A stretch of 64,000 nt of DNA, taken from the NCBI GenBank assembly GCA_019115765.1, contig DXCZ01000012.1, forward strand, positions 1 through 64,000, read 5' to 3'. This DNA is from Candidatus Mediterraneibacter stercoripullorum. GTDB lineage: Bacteria > Bacillota > Clostridia > Lachnospirales > Lachnospiraceae. The notes beneath the pieces were generated by a model. The model saw nothing but the letters and a program-made list of their open reading frames with translations, did no database searches and had not been told where the DNA came from. A program made the translations under genes and the position numbers. Shown piece after piece: positions 59,163 to 64,000 of the stretch. Positions within the stretch are counted from its first letter, which is position 1. Each line of letters opens with the position of its first letter.

Positions 59163-60848
59163 TCAAAGCAGTTTCTCCGGTCTGCTCATGCGCCCGGTCC
59201 ACCCCAGACTGCGAGCCCACTCCCGGGTACCTTCCTGGTCGTAGTCCCAGTTATCCGGAATTGCATCCAGATATTCCTCCTGTGACCATCCCTCCGCTAT
59301 CCCCTTCTCATTCCAGAATAACGTCTCCTTCTCTTTATTTATGCCCCTCAGAAACCTGATATAACCGTCGATTCCGCCTACATCATCCAGCACCGGCAGG
59401 CCGTCCGCAGCCAGACATACCGGACGGTATGTCTCCTCCACTATTGAAAATGCACGATCCAGCTCCTGCACCGTTATCCTTTCCTGTTCCACCAGATCCG
59501 CACAGCTTCCGGGAGCCGTGATCCGTACAAGCCATCCGTCTCCATAGTCATATTCATAAAGCAGTGTGTCTGTACAACAGGAGATCCAAGGCTGCACATC
59601 CGGTTCATCCAGACCGCTCTCCAGTATACTCTCGATATCTGCTTTCCTCTCTCTTGTCATGAATTTACCGTAAGTATCTGAAATCACCGCTCCATTCTTT
59701 TCCGCTTTTCCAGCAAGCAGATCTCCGATGCTCAGCCTCTCAAGAAGCTGCTTGGGATCCTGCTCATAATAAGCGAATATGTCCGCCGGCGATGCAGTCC
59801 GGACCGCCGGGAATTCATTCAGAATCACGCAAGCATCCTGCCTGCACCGGACAATCCCTTCACCGTGATTCAGTGACAGATATGGACCGGTATACTTCCT
59901 CTTCAGCCAGTTCCGGAAACTTCCCTTCTCATAATCATCCGCCCAGAACAGATCCTCCTCTCCCATCAGCGGCGACCGGAACAGCACTCCCACCAGATCA
60001 AGCCAGTTCTGAGCACTGTTCTCCGTGAGACCTGAAAATACCGCCTCCGGCAGTCTGAAGCTGTGAAGATGCGAGTTCTCCCAGCCGAATGCCCGCTGTA
60101 TCATATAGTGAAGAGCATAGAGAGGCATATCTTCCGGAACCGCAATATCCCTTGTGATCCTGTCTCCATATTTCACCCGGCCATAAGTGTGCAGTACCCG
60201 CTGTTCTTCTTCCTCCTCCAGAAGTCTGTACTGCTTCATAGCAGCACTTTCCTTCCTTTCATTACCTTCATCATTTTCATTCAGCTCCAGATGGTCGTGG
60301 CTGATCAGCTCCAGATGCAGACGCATTACTCCAACAGGACATTGGCTTTCCTTCTCCTTGCCCTCTATCGCTGCTCCTTCTATCGCTGTTCCCCCCATCT
60401 CTGTACCTTTCCTCTCCATATCTTCCGTCCCGCTCATCCCGCTCATTTCTTCCCATCCTTCCTCTTTTGCAATGGAAATCGACTTCTTCAGCGTCTTCTC
60501 CCGGACGATCCGCATCCTTCTCCTGTACTCTTCCGAATTCACTGCATCGGCGGAGCGCTGCTCCTTGTTGTAGATTCCTCTGGTGTAGGGCAGATACTGC
60601 TGCACTGCCTTCTCCGTAGTATTTAAGACGGACGCGATCTGAGCGGCCGTCAGTCCCTGTTCATGATAATGCTGCACTGCAAGGCTGGTGCGGCTGGACC
60701 ATATTTTCTCAGTGATCAGGACACGCCTGACCTTCACTTCTGAAACATGAAGCCCTTTGGCGGTGCGCTGTATGGATTCCGTCTCCAGATATCCGTCGAT
60801 GATCTTCTGATACAGGATATCGTCCGGTCTGCCATCTGTCTGTGTCAT
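59163..60848 (-). CDS. HTH N-terminus plus pRiA4b ORF-3-like domain protein
   Basis: 561 aa; IPLYALHYMIQRAFGW-type motif (DMPLYALHYMIQRAFGWENSHLHSFRL), YDYGDGWLVRI. Confidence 0.7.
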   Translation of the reverse strand: MTQTDGRPDDILYQKIIDGYLETESIQRTAKGLHVSEVKVRRVLITEKIWSSRTSLAVQHYHEQGLTAAQIASVLNTTEKAVQQYLPYTRGIYNKEQRSADAVNSEEYRRRMRIVREKTLKKSISIAKEEGWEEMSGMSGTEDMERKGTEMGGTAIEGAAIEGKEKESQCPVGVMRLHLELISHDHLELNENDEGNERKESAAMKQYRLLEEEEEQRVLHTYGRVKYGDRITRDIAVPEDMPLYALHYMIQRAFGWENSHLHSFRLPEAVFSGLTENSAQNWLDLVGVLFRSPLMGEEDLFWADDYEKGSFRNWLKRKYTGPYLSLNHGEGIVRCRQDACVILNEFPAVRTASPADIFAYYEQDPKQLLERLSIGDLLAGKAEKNGAVISDTYGKFMTRERKADIESILESGLDEPDVQPWISCCTDTLLYEYDYGDGWLVRITAPGSCADLVEQERITVQELDRAFSIVEETYRPVCLAADGLPVLDDVGGIDGYIRFLRGINKEKETLFWNEKGIAEGWSQEEYLDAIPDNWDYDQEGTREWARSLGWTGRMSRPEKLL

Positions 60849-61016
60849 CTGGGTTGCCTCCTTTTTCCCTTTAATCTCTTGTGTATCTCTTGATTGCTGT
60901 CCTGATCCGTGTCAGCCACGAAAAAAGCAGCTGATGACGGATACACCTAGATATTTTTATCTGAATTATAGGCCGATATATATCACATGTCAACCTAATG
61001 TTTTTATGTGGAGAAA

Positions 61017-61044
61017 AGGAGTTCTGTCTGGGGACAGAACTCCT
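61017..61044 (-). terminator. terminator of the AAA-ATPase-like gene
   Basis: AGGAGTTCTGTCtgggGACAGAACTCCT; minus strand followed by TTTTCT. Confidence 0.8.
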
Positions 61045-61084
61045 GGGATATTCGCCTTTATATGATATTTTCCACAAGAAAAAA

Positions 61085-62782
61085 TTATTCCCTTTCCTTC
61101 TCTGCCAGCTTAATGAGACACCTCTTTCCAAGAAAGGCAGCACCATAACATAGTATCGTCGTATAACCTTCCATCTCAAGGTTCTTTACATACTGCCTGT
61201 CTTTGATCTGCTTCAGCGCCGCCGCACATTCTTTTTCAAGACTTGCCTCACCTTTTCCGGGCCATTTAATCTCTATCACAATGGCTCGTCTCCGCTCCTG
61301 CTCTTTCACAACGATATCTGCACGCCCGGTCCCCTGCTCGGAATCCGTCCGCACATCATAACCTGCACCGGAAAACAATCCTGCAACAAATGCATGATAG
61401 AAATCTTCTTTATAGTCAAAGTAGCTGATCGTGCCAAAGAGAATATCTGTCACATCCTGTGTCAGCTTGTCTTCATCACCATTCCACCATGCCGAAAATA
61501 AACTGCTGCGATCCCTTACAGAAATCTTCTCTTCAAACCACTTCCTGACGGTATCGCCAAACACTGACTTTACTTCTTCATTCGGGATTCTGAGAACAGT
61601 ATTCCCTTTTATCACATTCATTTCCTTTGGAACTTTTTCCGGAAGCACCCTCGTCAGATATCCTGTCAGATACAGGATACTCCACAGATTATCCTCCGTA
61701 GAATGAGCAATGTCGTATGTGAGATCCTCTCTGATTAATTCCTGAATTGCCCCACCTGACAGTAATGTTTCAAACTTGGCATTAACATTGATCCGTGGAT
61801 GTTCGATAAACCGCTGGATAATATTATTATGACTGGTATCAAGCCAGTAATTCTCAGGTTCAGCCTTTTCATCCTTCATCAGAGCACGAACATGATTAAT
61901 CACATCCCAAGGACAATAAATCTCTTTCCTTCCAAAAATATATCCGTCATACCATTTTCTCATCTGAGGCAGTGCCTCCTGTAACCCGGCAGTCTGCAGA
62001 AGGCTTTCCACCTCAGATTCTGTAAAGCCAAAATAGTCCTGATAACTTTCTCCGGAAATTGAATTAGAGATAAAATTGTTTGCGCCGGTAAATATACTTT
62101 CCTTTGCAATGCGAAGACATCCCGTCACTACAGCAAATTTAAGCGATGGATTAGACTTCCACACCATGCCGAGAAACTTTTTAATAATATTCAGCATTTC
62201 CTTATAGTAACCGTTATCACTGGCTTTAGCGAGCGGGACATCGTATTCATCTACCAGAAGGATTACATCTTTTCCATAGTAGGCTTTCATCATGCGCAGC
62301 AATGTATCAAGAGCGCACTGCAGATCAATTGTATCGGCTTTCCTTGATTTTAATTCAAGGAAAACCTCTCTGTCAGTCGGATCCACCTTATCGCTCTGAA
62401 CTAAATAAGCATGTTCAATGCAGATCTTTGAAACCGTCTTCTCCAGGAGACCATATGCGTCCTGAAATTCATCCCCATCTACATCTTTCAATGTAATGAA
62501 TAATACAGGCCACTGGTTCATCCACGCCGCACAGAGTTCTTTATCATCTGTAATCTCAAGCCCCTCGAAAATCTTTCTGCTGTCTTTCCGAATATCAAAA
62601 AACTCGGCCAGCATACTCATTGTAAGTGTTTTCCCAAAGCGTCGGGGCCGGGTGATCAGATTCACATCAAATGTCTCACTCAGCAGTTCTCTGATAAATC
62701 CAGTTTTATCAATGTAGTAGCAGCCACTGGTACGAACTTTTGCGAAATTATCAATACCATACGGCAGATTCACCTTCACCAT
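61085..62782 (-). CDS. AAA-ATPase-like protein with C-terminal PD-(D/E)XK nuclease-like domain
   Basis: 565 aa; LPYGIDNFAKVRTSGCYYIDKTGFIRELL; RPRRFGKTLTMSML; C-terminal GRADIVVKEQERRRAIVIEIKWPG. Confidence 0.82.
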   Translation of the reverse strand: MVKVNLPYGIDNFAKVRTSGCYYIDKTGFIRELLSETFDVNLITRPRRFGKTLTMSMLAEFFDIRKDSRKIFEGLEITDDKELCAAWMNQWPVLFITLKDVDGDEFQDAYGLLEKTVSKICIEHAYLVQSDKVDPTDREVFLELKSRKADTIDLQCALDTLLRMMKAYYGKDVILLVDEYDVPLAKASDNGYYKEMLNIIKKFLGMVWKSNPSLKFAVVTGCLRIAKESIFTGANNFISNSISGESYQDYFGFTESEVESLLQTAGLQEALPQMRKWYDGYIFGRKEIYCPWDVINHVRALMKDEKAEPENYWLDTSHNNIIQRFIEHPRINVNAKFETLLSGGAIQELIREDLTYDIAHSTEDNLWSILYLTGYLTRVLPEKVPKEMNVIKGNTVLRIPNEEVKSVFGDTVRKWFEEKISVRDRSSLFSAWWNGDEDKLTQDVTDILFGTISYFDYKEDFYHAFVAGLFSGAGYDVRTDSEQGTGRADIVVKEQERRRAIVIEIKWPGKGEASLEKECAAALKQIKDRQYVKNLEMEGYTTILCYGAAFLGKRCLIKLAEKERE

Positions 62783-62832
62783 TCAACCTTCACCCTTTAC
62801 ATCTGATCCATCTCATGCGACTTGCTGCCTGA

Positions 62833-63999
62833 TCAGTCTCTTCCGAACAGATCTCTAGTATAAACCTTATCCTTCACATCATCCAGACACTTGTCATACC
62901 GGTTGGCAATAATCGACTGGCTCATCTCCTTGAACTTCTCAAGATCATTCACCACTTTGCTGCCGAAGAAGGTGCTGCCGTCCTCCAGAGTGGGTTCATA
63001 AATGATCACGGTAGCTCCTTTCGCCTTGATCCGCTTCATAACGCCCTGGATGCTGCTCTGACGGAAGTTATCAGAGTTGCTCTTCATGGTCAGACGGTAA
63101 ACGCCGATCACAACTTCCTTCTCCATGTTCTGGTCATATTCACTGCCGCCGCTGTAAGCGCCTGCAAGCTCAAGCACACGATCTGCAATGAAATCCTTTC
63201 TCGTCCGGTTGGACTCCACAATGGCTGTCATCATGTTCTGAGGAACATCTGCATAGTTGGCAAGGAGCTGCTTCGTATCCTTGGGCAGGCAGTATCCGCC
63301 GTAACCGAAAGATGGATTGTTGTAATGTGAACCAATCCTCGGATCCAGACATACGCCGTCGATGATCTGCTTCGTATTCAGCCCCTTCATCTCTGCATAA
63401 GTATCCAGCTCGTTGAAATAAGAAACACGAAGCGCCAGATATGTGTTGGCAAAAAGCTTCACTGCCTCCGCCTCTGTAAATCCCATGATCAGCGTATCAA
63501 TATTCTCCTTGATCGCACCTTCCTGAAGAAGTCCTGCAAAAGTATTCGCCGCTTTCACAAGACGGGCATTCTCCACATCTGTTCCCACGATAATACGACT
63601 GGGATACAGATTGTCATAGAGCGCCTTGGACTCACGAAGGAACTCCGGGCTGAAAATAATATTGTCGCAATGATATTTCTCACGGACAGATACGGTATAA
63701 CCTACCGGAATCGTAGACTTGATCACCATGATCGCATCCGGGTTGTACTTGAGCACCAGCTCGATCACACTCTCAACCGCTGACGTATCAAAAAAGTTCT
63801 TCTTGCTGTCATAGTTGGTGGGAGCTGCGATCACAACGAAATCCGCTCCTGTGTAGGCAGCCTCTGCATCCAGAGTGGCTGTAAGGTTCAGCGGCTTATT
63901 CGCCAGATAATCCTCAATGTAATCATCCTGGATCGGAGACTTCTTCTGATTGATCAGATTCACCTTTTCCTCAATGATGTCTACCGCCGTCACTTCATT
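62833..63999 (-). CDS. ugd: UDP-glucose/UDP-sugar 6-dehydrogenase, 5' partial at window edge
   Basis: [62 protein letters not shown]. Confidence 0.93.
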   Translation of the reverse strand, partial: NEVTAVDIIEEKVNLINQKKSPIQDDYIEDYLANKPLNLTATLDAEAAYTGADFVVIAAPTNYDSKKNFFDTSAVESVIELVLKYNPDAIMVIKSTIPVGYTVSVREKYHCDNIIFSPEFLRESKALYDNLYPSRIIVGTDVENARLVKAANTFAGLLQEGAIKENIDTLIMGFTEAEAVKLFANTYLALRVSYFNELDTYAEMKGLNTKQIIDGVCLDPRIGSHYNNPSFGYGGYCLPKDTKQLLANYADVPQNMMTAIVESNRTRKDFIADRVLELAGAYSGGSEYDQNMEKEVVIGVYRLTMKSNSDNFRQSSIQGVMKRIKAKGATVIIYEPTLEDGSTFFGSKVVNDLEKFKEMSQSIIANRYDKCLDDVKDKVYTRDLFGRD

Positions 64000-64000
64000 G

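Noticed and set aside
1-64000. CRISPR array, tRNA, rRNA or intact IS element
   Set aside because: No regularly spaced short repeats, no tRNA cloverleaf/TpsiC signature, no rRNA and no transposase ORF recognised on scanning; a tRNAscan-SE, Infernal and ISfinder run would be decisive.

Overview
The window looks like chromosome from a Gram-positive gut-type Firmicute, probably Lachnospiraceae-like (inferred from gene content and RNA signals, not proven). Blocks from left to right: (1) a selenium/purine-type catabolic cluster: ygeY (5' cut by the window edge), ygeW, ridA, arcC, convergent with ssnA, an XdhC-family gene and a molybdopterin-binding (MoeA-like) gene. (2) Housekeeping genes: nadE, hslO, a SAM methyltransferase, pepD, an M-box riboswitch with mgtE, ROK glucokinase, manA, ilvE, a thioesterase, radA, clpC and a GntR regulator. 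(3) A complete pstSCAB-phoU-phoPR locus next to phnX, a 5'-truncated phnW and an RpiR regulator, with PHO-box-like direct repeats. (4) glmS behind an apparent leader terminator. (5) A capsule/exopolysaccharide control cluster: CpsB-type phosphatase, two tandem Wzz/BY-kinase fusions and an Ig-like membrane protein. (6) A candidate RiPP-like system: LytTR regulator, GHKL kinase, PqqD-like protein, radical SAM/SPASM enzyme, small ORF, HprK-like kinase and ABC transporter. An AT-rich block covers exactly the small ORF and the 5' part of the HprK gene. (7) Two giant repeat-rich secreted proteins without LPXTG. (8) VanZ, a NeuD-like/sugar-kinase fusion, a pRiA4b-ORF3-like protein, an AAA-ATPase/PD-(D/E)XK protein and a ugd fragment at the right edge. 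The most interesting items are the radical-SAM system with its AT-rich cassette, a PstS whose halves appear circularly permuted, two large structured intergenic elements (about 23818-24027 and 42280-42585), a remnant type I toxin-antitoxin module, PHO boxes lying inside terminator hairpins, and a NeuD-like/NahK-like fusion. No tRNA, rRNA, CRISPR array or intact transposon was recognised.
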